Source: Allomyces macrogynus ATCC 38327
Taxonomy: Eukaryota; Blastocladiomycota; Blastocladiomycetes; Blastocladiales; Blastocladiaceae
Reading direction: 5' to 3'
DNA: 64,000 nt
NCBI GenBank assembly: GCA_000151295.1
Contig: GG745331.1
Coordinates: 1,619,417 to 1,683,416 of the forward strand
A program made the translations under genes and the position numbers. Shown in pieces: positions 1 through 11,937 of the stretch. Position 1 is the first letter of the stretch. The number at the start of each line of letters is the position of its first letter. The notes below the pieces were generated by a model. The model searched no databases. It saw only the letters and a program-made list of their open reading frames with translations, and was not told the DNA's origin.

Positions 1-183
1 CGGTTGGTCGCGCAGCAGATTGCGCGTGCGGTGCAGGGCGGGAAGGCGGGGTTGTATGCGAGTCAGGCTGGGTCGAACATGGTTGCGATCTTGGCATTGC
101 TGGCCGTGATTGTCGCCGTGGTCACGGGCGTCGTGTGTGCGCAGGGCGGCTGCGCGACGCTGTCGGCGTTGCTCGGCGCGTAG
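1..183 (+). CDS. C-terminal end of a single-pass membrane protein (5' truncated)
   Basis: Frame 1 is open from the first base to a TAG at 181-183 and encodes about 60 residues. The visible part has a basic/polar stretch (RAVQGGKAGLY) followed by about 23 hydrophobic residues beginning VAILALLAVIVAVV, which is a convincing transmembrane helix. A short Cys-containing tail of about 18 residues follows. The start and the main domains lie to the left of the window, so the family cannot be named. A tail-anchored or type I protein would both fit. The confidence is for it being coding, based on the frame and the strong codon bias. Confidence 0.5.
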   Translation, partial: RLVAQQIARAVQGGKAGLYASQAGSNMVAILALLAVIVAVVTGVVCAQGGCATLSALLGA

Positions 184-499
184 AGAGGGGGTGGTGGACT
201 GGGGCCCATGGGAGAGGGACTTTGTTTCATGGTGTTGTGGATAATTTATTGCAGCCTTGGCGTTTTCCATTTGTCGTGCTGGTGGAGTGCGTGAGAATGG
301 TAATGGCAGGACAGTCGGCTGATGGTGACTGAATCGCGACTGGCCCACCGAAAATCAGCCAAATCGTCGCCAGGTCGTTGCGGCCCACCTCGCCGTTGAC
401 CGCGACGATCCCGACGAGCTCCACTCACTCAATCACAATCCGCACGGCGCAATTACGACACCATCGCGACGACGACCTCACGACCGCGAGCGCGCCACC
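184..499. other. intergenic / 5' region of the taxilin-like gene
   Basis: No ORF in this stretch looks like a gene. It separates the truncated upstream gene from the ATG at 500, which sits in a good eukaryotic start context (gcgccaccATGc). No TATA box was recognised. Confidence 0.4.
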
Positions 500-3400
500 A
501 TGCCGCCCAAGCCGTCGCCGCGCAACAAGGCGCGCAAAGGCACCGGCCGCAAAGCTCCCGGCCCTGCACCCGCCCCATCGCGTACAGCGGCCGCCGCGAC
601 CACCACGACCACGACCAACAACCCGGCACCCGCACCCGCACCGGCCAATGGAACGAATCCACTGAGCGGCGGCACTATTCTCCCACCCGAGACCGCGCAG
701 GCGTGGGCGACGCTGATTTCCGGATGGTCGGCCGCGACCCGCGCAGCCACTGTCTTGCAGCAGCAGGGGATGATGGGGTTACCGCCAAGTCTGCAGGGCC
801 CTGTCGCGGAATTCGCCAAGGGCGGGCCGCCGATTGGACCGATTCCGGGGAGCACGCCAGTGGCCAAGGCCGCGCTGGCAGCGACGACCGCTGTGCCCAT
901 GGCCAAGGCGACAACGACCGCCGCGCTGTCGGCAACGCCGGCGAATCCCGCACCCGCGCCCGCTCCCGCCCCCGCCCCCGCCCCCACTGCTTTCGGATCC
1001 ACGACGGCGACGCTCGCTCAGCTCCTCGCGGCGCCGCCGGCCGCGTCCCTTACGACTCTGGCCGCGGGCAACCCGGCCGCGCCGAACCCGGACGATTTCC
1101 TCAAGCACATGGTCAACATGATCGCCGACTCGCAGGGGGACGCGATCATGGAAACGCTCCTGCAGAACCGCACGCTCAGCGGTGACACTGGGTCTCCCAC
1201 TTCCAGCTCCACCGGCGACGCGTCCGGCGCGCATGCTGCTGCAGACGACAGCGACGTCGACACCTCTTTCGCTCCCACCGCCAACGCTGCTGCGCACGCT
1301 GCTGCGGCCACGTTACTTTCCGGCGGCGGCGGCAAGCCCGCCGGCACCAAGGAATCGACCAAACGGCGCCGCGCGCCCGTCTTTGGCCCACTACTCAAAT
1401 CGGCCGGCGCGAATTTGCACGCTCCGACGAAACCGGGCGGTGCGCCTGCGGCTGCGGGGGCGGCAGCTGCGTCGTCGCACTTGTCGCGAACGCCTGATTT
1501 CGAGAGTTTTCATCGCGCCATGGCGATCACGATGACGTCGCCATTGTCGGTGCTCATGAATGGTCGTGGCGAGCTGGATCCGATGTTAATTACGTTGACG
1601 CAGGCGGAGACGACGACGGCGGTGGTGGGCGAGGAGAAGAAGGGAGGAGAGGGGGAGAAGAAGGTGGCGGCGGGGACGGGCCCGAACGAGATTGATTTGG
1701 AGGTGCTCGCGAAACGGCTGGATGCGGACCCCGCGCGGTTAGCGCAGGAGTTACCGGTCGTGGTGCGTTTTCTTCTGGATGTCGGAGAATGGTGAGCGGG
1801 ACTGACGATCTGCTGGTGTAGAAAGCCTACGGGCCCGCGATTCGCGCGTACAGTACGGCCTCTTGCTCTCGACGTGGTGGAAGGGCAATGGGAGACTGAT
1901 GTGAGCATTCCGACGCATTCTCTAGTCCAGGCCCTGCTCAAGATCCCCATCGACCTCGAAGTCCTCGCCGGTATCACCGACAAGCGCATTCTCGACGTGT
2001 GTCTCGGCTTCCAGCGTAAGTTCAGTGCGCTGCACTACATGACCAAGGAACTCGAACACAAAGTCGTCTACTTGGAGCGTCAGTGCCTCGCCATGCGCAA
2101 GGAAAAGGAACTTTGTATGTCATTTGTTTTCTCGATTGACTTGGTCTTGAGGAAAGATTAGCGGATACTGAATTTGGAATACATGCGCAGTAATGCAGGA
2201 AATGATGACACCCGCGCTCAAGGACTGGTCCGACAAGCTGCAGGCCTACGGGATTGACGCCAACAAAATTGGTGTCGCGGCGGCGCCGAAGACGCTGGCA
2301 GCACCGGCTGTTGCCGCGGCGGACGCGCAGCCGGATGCGCAAACGGGAGCGGCCGAGGAGGAATCTACGCCGAGAGCGTTGCACGCTGCTGACGGCTCCG
2401 ATCCAGCCGTCGCGGCGACCGGCGATGCAAGCGCACCGGCACCAAGCGATTCCGCAGTACCAAATCCGCCAGTAGGTTCTGTGGCTCTATTTCGCTCCGC
2501 TGGAACCGTCCCTCTCACCATTTTTGTCTCTTCGCGAGTAGAGTGCGGTACCTGCCGACGCGACCGCGGCTGACACTTCCGACCCACCACCGCCGTCGGT
2601 TCCGGCGCCCGCGGTCCCGCCGCCTACGCGCGACGAACTCGAGGAGATTCTCGACCTCTCGTCGGAGCTGGGTCTTGACGGCAAGCTCACCGTGCACCAC
2701 GGGACCAAGCCCAAAGCGCGGCCGCCGTCACCCGAGCCGCGGTCGCCGTCGCCGGCCAGGGCCAATCCCCGCTCACCATCGCCCGCCAAGCCCAGCGCTG
2801 TGTACCATGCCGATAACGGAATTCTCTGCGCGGAATTGCCGCCAAACAAGGACGGTGGTACGGGTTCGGGCGAGGCGCAAGATCCGGTTGCGCCGGGCGG
2901 GGTTGAAGACGCCGCAGCGTCAGCCGATGACGATGTGGTAGCTAAGCCGGAGAACATGGCGACGGTCGAGCCGGAGGTCCAGGAGTTGGTCGAGCCGCAG
3001 GAATCCGGATCGCTCTCGACCACTGACGCGATGCTCCAGGCGTTCATCGACAAGCTCACCGGTCCTGTTGAAGGTCCCGTCGACTTCCGGGCCGAGATCC
3101 CGCCGCCGACCGACGAGAAGGACGACGAGATCCGCAGTCTTGTCTCGGCTGACGGCGGGTACGAGTCGGACGACACGGAGATTCTTGACCAGGCAGAGCT
3201 TCACCCCGCCACTTCGAACGGAGGCGGCGTGGCGGACGCGGCGGCGGCGGTGGCACCGCCGGTCGAGTGCGATGACGTGATTGCGGCGTTGAAGGTGGCA
3301 TTGGCGCCGACGGCCGACGTGATTGCCGCGGCAGTCGGGGAAACGACGCAAGTGCGTGCCGAGCTCGATAAGATCAAGAAGCAGGTGGCAGCGTTCCGCG

Positions 3401-4381
3401 AAGAATACGATTGTCGCGAAAGGCATTTCCAGAGTTTGACGCGCACGCAGAACCTCGAGCTGCAGCTGTTCAAGGCCAAGCTGGACCAGACGCAGGTGCA
3501 GCTGAAAAAGGAGCAGGGTACGTTGTCCTCATTGATGCTTGCCCTTGTGCGGCTGACCTCCCGTAACTCACTTCACACCCGCGACCCCTGCTCGACCAGT
3601 CAAATCGTCGGCGCTCGTCACGCAAATCGAGCTCTTCAAACAAACTGAGGCCGAGCTACGCTGCGCCATGACCGACGCCATGGAGGAACTGCACAAGGTG
3701 ACCGGCGTCCTGACACGCACCAACAACGAGCTCGAGGCGCACCAGACGCGACTGCACCAACTCGACAAGGAGAATGCGGCCCTGCGTCTGAAAAACGACC
3801 GGCTCGCGAGCTTGCAGCCCAAACTCGACCGGCTCGCGTCGAACGTGCGCACATTGGTCGCGGACCGCGCGACCCTGCGCGCGCGGGCCGCCAACGCCGA
3901 GGCGCACTCGCAGCGGCTGCAGGCGGTCGTGCGCGCGATGCAGGCCATGTTGCAGCAGCTCGAGGAGGTCGCGCGCAAGTCGGCGGTCGCTGTGGCCACG
4001 GCCATGGAGACGATGGCCGATCGCGCCGGGGAGATTGGGGATTTGGCTGAGGATACGTTGACGGCCGCGGCGGTCGGTGGGGCGGTTGGGGAGTCGGCGG
4101 CCAAGGGCACGGCATCGAGTGCGGGGGTGACGTCGTCGTCGTCGGGCGCGGAGACGGATGGCGGTGAGGTGGAGGGCGACGACGCGCGCGGCGGTGGGGA
4201 CCCGGAGTTGCAGTTCAATGACGAGGATGTCGAGGAACTGTTGCGCGAGATTGATGCCAATGTCAAGCCGGGTGCGGGGACTGGCGCGAGCTCGAGCCAG
4301 CCGTCGCCGAGTGTGGGCAAGTCGCCGGTGGCTGGGTCAGGGTCCGGGTCCGGGTCGGGGAAGCGCTCCAAGAAGAAGTGA
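500..4381 (+). CDS. taxilin-family coiled-coil protein with long low-complexity N-terminus
   Basis: I read five exons. The first (500 to about 1791) is Ala/Pro/Thr-rich with an AP dipeptide run. Later introns fit well at 2115-2190, 2472-2541 and 3518-3599, with matching phases and donors GTATGT, GTAGGT and GTACGT. The stop is TGA at 4379-4381. The downstream exons encode a long coiled coil. The segment with ERHFQSLTRTQNLELQLFKAKL, then QTEAELR, then LHQLDKENAALR matches the order of conserved blocks in taxilins, which bind syntaxins in vesicle traffic. The tail is acidic, then Gly/Ser/Lys-rich. The junction between exons 1 and 2 (roughly 1792-1905) is uncertain, because the obvious acceptor at 1821 makes a stop. 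The low-complexity first exon could therefore be a separate gene. I join them because no good ATG precedes the coiled-coil part. Taxilins are usually 350-600 residues, so this one is unusually long. Confidence 0.6.
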
Positions 4382-4500
4382 TTCTGGTCTGTGGAATACA
4401 TTGCTGTTGGCGTGCAGTTTTGTCCTTACACCCCCCTGATTCCGAGCACCGCGATCCGTGTTCATAAAATCCTAATGTATTCCAGTCAACCAGCGCACGC

Positions 4501-5884
4501 TCACTTGATGTAGTGGCGGCAATCCTCGGGAACCGCGTCGTAGAGCCTCTTGGACACGAGCCACTCCTTGTTGAACAAGCGACTCGCGTACCGTTGCGCG
4601 CCGTCGCACAAGATGGTCGCGACCGTGTGGCCCTCGCCAAGCTGCTCGGCGACTTTGACGGCCGCGACCACGTTGAGCGCCGATGACGCGCCGACAGGGA
4701 TGCCCTCATCGTGCAACAGCTGGAACACCTGGTGGAAAAGGAACAGCGTGAGATCGCGGCTCGCATGACAACTGCAACTAGCAAAAGAGTGCGTACCATT
4801 GCAATCGACTCTTCGTCGGGCACAAACACGGCATCATGCACTGCGCCTTGTTCGAGGGCAACCTTTAAGTTCTCCGTGACTCGCCCCTGACCAATCCCTT
4901 CAGTAATCGACCCGTCCCCGGTGCGTTCCAGCTTGCCCTCCTTCATGTACTTGAAGAGCACCGAGCCCGGCGGGTCCGCGAGAACCACCTTGGTCTTCGC
5001 CGCCGACTCCTTCAAATAGAGCGCGGTCCCCGCAAGCGTGCCGCCCGTGCCCGTTGCACACGTGAACGCGTCAAGTTTCCATCCGCGCGACGCAATCTGG
5101 TGCCGCAGTTCCGGGCCCGTCGATTCGATGTGTGCCTGCGTGTTGGCGATGTTGTCGAATTGGTTGGTCCAGACGGCGTTTTCAAGAGATGCGGCATAGC
5201 GCGCGGCTTGGTGGTTGTAGTTGGCCGGGTCGGTGAAGGGGGCGACGGGGACGGGGTAGACGGTCGCGCCGAGCATGCGCAGCGTGTCGATCTTTTCTTG
5301 GCTCTGGTCGCAAAGGCAGAGTGAGGATCGCGGTCGGAATCGAAGCCATCAACCAGCGAGGAACACGTACTTGATTGTTGGGCATGAAGATCACGCACTT
5401 GTACCCGCGCGCGCGGCAGACGTGCGCAAGCCCGATACCCGTGTTACCTAGCGCGTTCGTCGAGCGGCTTGGTCACCATCATGATCATCGAGAACAGCAG
5501 AGCGTGAGGCATCGGCCCCATACCCGCAGTCCCTTCCACGACCGTGCCGCCAGCCTTGAGCAACCCATGGTTCTCGGCATCTTTGACGACCCACAGCGCG
5601 GCACGATCCTTGACGGACCCGCCCGGGTTCATGAACTCGGCCTTGGCGACGATGTTGCAGCCGGTCTGGTCCGACAGTGACTTGAGCCGGATCAAGGGCG
5701 CGTTGCCGACAGCACCCGGGAACCCTTCCACGACCTATGCGGCGGAATAGATTGATTGATCGGTTGGTTGGTCTGTTGATAGATTGATGGAGCGTAGTTT
5801 CGGGCTGAAGATGCGAACTGGCGCGGTGATGGGGCGGCCCGAGTAGACGGTGGCCAGCGTGCGCTTGAAGACGCGTTGCATCAT
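4501..5884 (-). CDS. cysteine synthase 2 (PLP-dependent, Mcy1/Cys12-like)
   Basis: Five exons join in frame: 5884-5819, 5734-5524, 5447-5371, 5303-4797 and 4728-4501, giving 362 aa. The fold-II PLP enzyme motifs are present: GGSVKDR near residue 64 (the Lys binds PLP), EGTAGNTGIG split by an intron, and the phosphate loop TGTGGT. The segment [11 protein letters not shown] is typical of the fungal cysteine synthase 2 branch rather than plant-type OASTL. The first 22 residues are Arg-rich and lack acids ([18 protein letters not shown]), consistent with a mitochondrial presequence, as for yeast Mcy1. It probably makes cysteine from O-acetylserine or a related substrate, but the true in vivo role of this branch is less certain. 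It is divergently transcribed from RPB2. Confidence 0.88.
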
Positions 5885-6597
5885 GATAAAAACTCGTTTC
5901 GTTGTCCAAAAATTGGCGCGCTGATCGTAGCTGCCGGTCGACGACTGCAGAAAGTGTTGACTTGAGGAGCAAGAAGCAGAGAGCCGCGGTGGAGAGCGAG
6001 AAGGACAAGGCGCGAGGGAGCTAACCGGAGAAGAAGCGCTGACTTGGATCCACGTGGCACGCGTCGTTGGACATTTGTCAAAGTCACGCGACAAGCAGTG
6101 CGTCAGTCAGGTGACGGTTCAGTGAGCCCGTTCAAGCCACGCCACGGCTTTCTGAAGAGACGAGGTCAAAGGCAGCAAAAGCATCCCCCGACCGGCCGCC
6201 GTCGCCGACGCTGATCACCCCACCTTTTCGAGCGTCGTGCACGCTAGAAAAGGGCACCTCTCCGCTAGCGACTACCCGCATTCGACGCGCACTTGGACCG
6301 CCGTGTCAGCGTGCGCGTTTTCCCGGCGAGTTTCCTGCTCGACGACCAGCCGCCAACCCGCTGCAATCCGGCCCGCAACGACCGACCGACCGACCGACCG
6401 ACCGACCGACCGACCGATCGACCGGCCTCGGACCCTCAGCTCGAATCGCGCCTGACCTGCGCCAGTGTCCGAAAACCGACGGACCGCCGCCGCTTTAACC
6501 CGTTGCCACGCTCGTTCTCGAGTGATTACCGTGTAACGACGCCCGACCGCGTCCCGACCGTTCGGGCCCGTCCGCCCACCCTTGCCCGCCCCTCGCA
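5885..6597. promoter_or_regulatory. divergent promoter region between cysteine synthase 2 and RPB2
   Basis: This 713-bp spacer lies between two divergent start codons and must hold both promoters. It contains a C/A/G-rich tetranucleotide repeat (6378-6415) just upstream of RPB2. No TATA box was seen for either gene, in keeping with housekeeping promoters. Confidence 0.5.
6378..6415. repeat. (ACCG)n tetranucleotide microsatellite
   Basis: About nine tandem copies of ACCG lie about 185 bp upstream of the RPB2 ATG. A shorter run of the same unit recurs near 29172-29190, so the motif is recurrent in this genome. Confidence 0.9.
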
Positions 6598-9500
6598 ATG
6601 GACCAGTACGACTTTGACGCCTACGGCTTTGACGCGGCCGCCGATTTCGGCATGGTCGACCACGACCCGCGGCCGATTACGCAAGAAGAGTGCTGGGTCG
6701 TGATTGACAAGTTTTTCGAGGCCAAGGGGCTCGTCTCACAGCAAATCGACTCGTTTGACGAGTTTGCGCAGAACGCGATGCAGGTCATTGTCGACGAAAA
6801 CTCGACCTTGACGCTGCAAACGGCGCGGCAGCACACGGGTGCCGCCGACGACGTTGCGCGCCGCTACGAAATCAAGTTTGGCCAAGTCTACCTGGCGCAG
6901 CCGTGCGTCGAGGAGGAGGACGGTGTGAAACCGCTGCAGCCGCAGGAGACGCGCATGCGTAACATGACGTATGTCCGCTGTTTGTCGTGATCGTGTCCGG
7001 GCGAGGATCTGCGACTGGACTTGGTGCGCTGGCATGGCTCGCTCTGACCCAGGGGCCTCCCCTGCCCTGCGCGTTGGATTTCTCCAGATACTCGGCGCCT
7101 CTGCTGGTCGACTTGACCATGCGCCTCTACCGGGAGAACACCAACTTCATGGAGGGCGACGACGACAGCGAGCGATGGATCGTCGAGGGCGAAAAGGCCG
7201 AGCCCAAGGCCCCCATTGGCAAGGTAGCGAAGCGCTCCTCCGCCGGCCGTGGCGACTGCGATCAACATCTCTTTTCGCTTTGGCTACATTGATACTCACA
7301 ATACTCCGTGCTTGACTCGCCATGTAGGTCCCGATCATGCTGCGCTCGGCGCACTGCGTGCTGCACGGCCTGAGCGAGACCGACCTGCAAAACCAAAAGG
7401 AGTGCCCGTACGACCAAGGCGGTTATTTTATCATCAACGGCTCGGAAAAGGTGATTATTGCGCAAGAGCGCACGGCTACCAACACCGTCTTTGTCTTTTC
7501 CAAGCCGCCACCATCGGCGGTGCTCTTCCAGGCCGAGATCCGGTCGCAGGCCGAGGACGGGCCTAAGACGCTGTCGTCGTTTATCGTGAAAATGTCGCGC
7601 GACCAGAACATCACGGCGTCGCTGCCCTACATCCAGCAGGACATTCCGATCATGGTGCTCTTCCGCGCGCTCGGGCTCGTGGCCGACCGCGACATTCTCG
7701 AGCGCATCTGCTACGATTTCTCCGACGACCAAATGCTCGAAATGCTCAAGCCCTCGATCGACAATGCGTTTACCATCCAGGAGCGCGAGGTCGCGCTCGA
7801 TTTTATCGGCAAGCGTGGACGCAACATTGGGCTCACGCGCGATAAGCGTATCAGGTACGCGCACGACTTGCTCGAGCGCGAACTGCTGCCGCATATCGGG
7901 ATCACACCCGGGTGCCAGACGCGCAAGTCGTATTTCATTGGGTACATGGTGCACCGGCTACTGCTCGCTGCGCTTGGGCGCCGGCAAGTCGACGACCGCG
8001 ATCATTTCGGCAAGAAACGACTCGACTTGGCCGGTCCGCTGCTCGCGTCGCTGTTCCGCACGTTCTTCCAAAAGCTGACCAAGGACGTGTCGCGGTACTT
8101 TACCGTGTGCATTGAGCGCGGCCGCGAGTTCAACTTGAACATGGCCATCAACAGCAACACGATCACCAACGGACTGCGGTATGCATTGGCCACGGGCAAC
8201 TGGGGCGACCAGAAAAAGTTCATGGAAACGCGCGCAGGTGTCTCGCAAGTGCTGAACCGGTACACGTTTGCGTCGACGCTCTCACACTTGCGCCGTCTCA
8301 ACACGCCGATTGGCCGCGAGGGCAAGTTGGCCAAGCCGCGCCAGCTGCACAACACGCACTGGGGGATGGTATGCCCGGCCGAAACGCCCGAGGGCCAGGC
8401 GTGCGGTCTCGTCAAGAACTTGGCGTTGATGGCCTACATTTCCGTTGGGTCGGCGAGCGGGCCGATTCTCGAGTTCTTGGAGGAGTGGACGACCGAGAAC
8501 CTCGAGGAGATTACGGCGTCGGCGATCGGGTCCAACACCAAGGTGTTTGTGAACGGGTCGTGGGTCGGGATTCACCGGCAGCCCGACTCGCTTGTGCAGA
8601 CGCTCATCAGCTTGCGCCGCTCGGGCGATATCATGCCCGAAGTCTCTGTCGTGCGCGACGTGCGCGATAACGAGCTGCGCATCTACACGGACGCTGGTCG
8701 CATTTGCCGCCCGCTGTTCATTGTCAACGAGCAGCAGCAGCTCGTGTTGCGGCGCGACCACGTGGCGCGGCTCGAAGTGGGCGAGTGGGGCTGGGAGGAA
8801 CTGCTTGCGAACGGCATTGTCGAGTATCTCGACACGGAAGAGGAGGAAACGACCATGATTTGCATGACGCCCGACGACTTGGCCGAGTCGCGCGGCGACC
8901 CAATCCCAGACAAGTCGAAGCTCGACAAGACGGCGCGGCTCAAGTCGCGCAAGGCCGGCGACGTCTGCAAGCAGTGGTCGCACTGCGAAATTCACCCGTC
9001 GATGATTTTGGGAATTTGCGCGAGTATTATTCCGTTCCCGGACCACAACCAGTCGCCGCGTAACACCTACCAGTCGGCCATGGGCAAGCAGGCTATGGGG
9101 CTCTACTTGACCAACTTCCAGCTGCGTATGGATACGCTCGCCAACATTCTCTACTACCCGCAAAAGCCGCTCGTCGCGACGCGCAGTATGAAGTACTTGC
9201 GGTTCCGCGAACTGCCGGCGGGCCAGAACGCAGTCGTGGCCATTGCCGTCTACTCCGGGTACAACCAGGAGGACTCGATCATCATGAACCAGTCGTCGAT
9301 TGACCGCGGTCTTTTCCGGTCCATCTACTACCGCGCCTACATGGACCAGGAAAAGAAGTCGGGGTTCTCGGACGTGGAAACGTTTGAAAAGCCCGCGCGC
9401 GAGACGACGCTCAAGCTGCGGCACGGATCGTACGACAAGATCGAGGAGGACGGGTTGGTGGCGCCCGGCACGCGCGTGACCGGCGACGATATCATTATCG

Positions 9501-10429
9501 GCAAGACGGCGCCGCTGCCGCCAGACACGTCGGAGATGGGGGCACGCACGACGCAGACCAAGAAGGACGTGTCGACGTCGCTCAAGTCGACGGAGCAGGG
9601 CATTGTCGACCACGTGATGCTCACGACGAACAACGACGGGTACAAGTTTGTCAAGGTGCGCGTGCGGTCGACGCGTGTCCCGCAAATGGGCGACAAGTTT
9701 GCGTCGCGGCACGGGCAAAAGGGGACGGTCGGGATGACCTACCGGCAAGAGGATATGCCCTTCTCGGCCGACGGCGTCACGCCGGACTTGATTGTCAACC
9801 CGCACGCGATTCCGTCGCGTATGACGATTGGGCACTTGGTCGAGTGTCTGCTGTCGAAGGTCGGGTCGCTCACGGGGACGGAAGGTGACGCGACGCCATT
9901 CACCGATATCACGGTCCAGGAGATTGCAGACCGGTTGCGGTCGTGCGGGTACCAGCAGCGCGGGTTCGAGATCATGTACAACGGGCACACGGGCAAGAAA
10001 CTCGCTGCGCAAGTGTTTTTCGGGCCAACCTACTACCAGCGTCTCAAGCACATGGTCGACGACAAGATTCATTCGCGTGCGCGTGGTCCCTTGCAGATCT
10101 TGACGCGCCAACCCGTGGAAGGTCGCTCGCGCGATGGTGGTTTGCGATTCGGTGAAATGGAGCGCGATTGTTTCATTGCGCACGGTGCCGCGCAGTTCCT
10201 CAAGGACCGACTGTTTGATAACTCGGACGCCTACCGCGTGCACGTGTGCGACCTGTGCGGCCTGTTTGCGATCGCGTCGGCCACGTCCTACGAGTGCAAG
10301 GGGTGCAAGAACTCGACCAAGATCTCGCAGGTCTATTTGCCGTACGCGGCCAAGCTGCTCTTCCAGGAACTCATGGCCATGAACATTGCCCCGCGGCTTG
10401 TGCTGTTTGACCACGGTGTCGCGGCGTAA
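6598..10429 (+). CDS. RPB2: RNA polymerase II second-largest subunit RPB2
   Basis: Three exons (6598-6968, 7088-7223, 7328-10429) join in frame to 1202 aa, the usual length for the family (about 1170-1225). Diagnostic blocks appear in order: GKVPIMLRS at the second junction, [53 protein letters not shown], and the C-terminal zinc site CDLCG...CKGCKN. These line the active centre, hybrid-binding and clamp regions. The protein forms the catalytic core of nuclear RNA polymerase II with RPB1. The introns are 119 and 104 bp with donors GTATGT and GTAGCG. The start is at the first Met of an acidic N-terminus ([12 protein letters not shown]). The gene is intact and strongly GC3-biased, so long open frames appear on the opposite strand; those are artefacts. 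Confidence 0.98.
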
Positions 10430-10940
10430 GCGTGTGTCGTGGCGGGCGACGTGTGCGGCTTGGCCCCGGGTGGTCGCTGCGCCGTGTCGTGCGAATTGGT
10501 GCTCCCATCGTTCTGCTGGTGCCGCCCGCAAGGTGCCAGCCTGTCGACGCCGGCGCGCGCTGTGGAGTTGGGTGGGGTGGGAAGGGCTTGCGCGGCATCG
10601 TAGCGTAGTGCGCATTGTAAGTCTTGTCTTTCTTTGTTCGGTTGGATGGTATACACATGCGGCGGATATTTATTTTGATGGGAGTGCCAAAACAAATTCC
10701 TTGCGTCAGCCAGCTGGTCTCCGCCTGCCTTGTCGCACCCGGGTTTTTGTTTGCTCGTCGATAATGGCGACATCCTCAGCGATGAGAGAGCAGGTGCAGC
10801 TCACGCGCGGTTGCTTGTGAGAATTTGTCAAGCCGAACAATTTGAATCGTGACTACCATGAGGACAGACAGCTCAAAAAAAGAAAATAAAAAACTAAAAA
10901 TGGACTTCATTTGTACAAGGATCCAACACGGCACCCTCCT
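10430..10940. other. intergenic, convergent 3' ends of RPB2 and methylmalonyl-CoA epimerase
   Basis: This stretch holds no supportable gene. It contains an A-rich tract near 10875-10900. Poly(A) signals for both convergent genes should lie here, but I cannot pick one with confidence. Confidence 0.4.
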
Positions 10941-11537
10941 TTACGCCTGCTCGAGCTCAACCAGCACGCCGCCGCAATCCTTCGGGTGCAAAAACACGAC
11001 GGGCTTACCGTGCGCGCCAATCTTGGGCTTCTTGTCGAGTGACCGCACGCCCATTTCCGTAACCTTGGTGAGCGCGGCGTTGATATCGTCCACCTCGATG
11101 CAAATATGGTGCATGCCACCATCCTGGTTACGTTCAAGGAACTTGGCAATCGGCGATTTGTCGCCGTGAGGGTGCAACAGCTCGATCTTGGTGTTGCCGA
11201 GGTTTACAAACACCGTGTAGACGCCGTGCTCTGGCAGCGCCACGGATTCCGACACGTCGGTCGCGCCCAGCACGTTCTTGTAGAAGGCCGTCGACTTGGC
11301 GAGGTCGGGGACGGCGATCGCCACGTGGTTGAGCCGGCCCAGCTGGAAGACCGGGTGGTTGGGGGTCGCCGTCGTGAACTAGACGTGGATGAGCGTGTCG
11401 TTGGCACGGCTGGTCAGTACTTCGTTGGTTTTGAAATGCTTCTGATCGTGTTCAGGATCGTTGCGGTCGGGCTACTTGGTGACTCTCACCTGACGCGCGA
11501 GCGGAGCAGCGAGACGGGGCAGCGAGCGCGAGAACAT
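10941..11537 (-). CDS. MCEE: methylmalonyl-CoA epimerase (mitochondrial)
   Basis: Two exons (11537-11490, 11378-10941) join in phase 0 to 161 aa. Exon 1 is only 16 residues (MFSRSLPRLAAPLARQ), a classic mitochondrial presequence. Exon 2 carries the vicinal-oxygen-chelate/glyoxalase fold: LNHVAIAVPDL (metal His), IELLHP, GGMHHICIEVDDI (metal His) and VVFLHP near the C-terminus ending in a Glu-rich LVELEQA. This order is typical of MCEE. It interconverts (2R)- and (2S)-methylmalonyl-CoA in propionate/odd-chain/branched amino-acid breakdown, feeding B12-dependent mutase. That pathway is absent from Dikarya but present in early-diverging fungi, so the gene is informative on lineage. Confidence 0.92.
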
Positions 11538-11937
11538 GGTGTTGCAAGAAGTTGGAGCGGAAATGGACCAAGAACAAAAGCCGGGTCGAGGTTGGTTATG
11601 AGACTGGACGATGGTGATCGTGTCGTTGACGATTTTCTGTCGTTCGCAGCATGTCACTGCTCCACGATGTTGGGGCGGCTGGCTTCAACGTTGACCTCGG
11701 AGGGCACCGGAAACGAGTCACTGACCAGACATCCAGAAATATCTAAAACAACGCATCCAGCCTTCTCTCATGGGAAGGTCATGATTGAGCTGCAGGCAAC
11801 ATTTATATTTCTGGAGGTTCGACATGCCTGCAGTGGTGCAGCCAAGAGTCGAGTCCAAGGGCGCTCGGCCAAACACTGATCAAAGCTGATTCTTACAAAT
11901 AAAGCATGGATTTCGAGTCTCAACACAGTGGACAAGT
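11538..11937. other. intergenic, nothing recognised
   Basis: About 400 bp lie between the epimerase start and the 3' end of the SFI1-like gene, both on the minus strand. Plus-strand ORFs here are antisense continuations with no protein-like features. Confidence 0.35.

Noticed and set aside
6381..6420. Tetranucleotide run considered as a CRISPR-like or satellite array
   Set aside because: Simple ACCG microsatellite with no spacers.
8282..10615. 777-codon open frame on the minus strand across RPB2
   Set aside because: It is antisense to a perfectly conserved RPB2, is Arg/His/Val-rich with no family motif, and results from strong GC3 bias.
11106..11879. 257-codon plus-strand ORF
   Set aside because: Antisense to methylmalonyl-CoA epimerase and its upstream flank.
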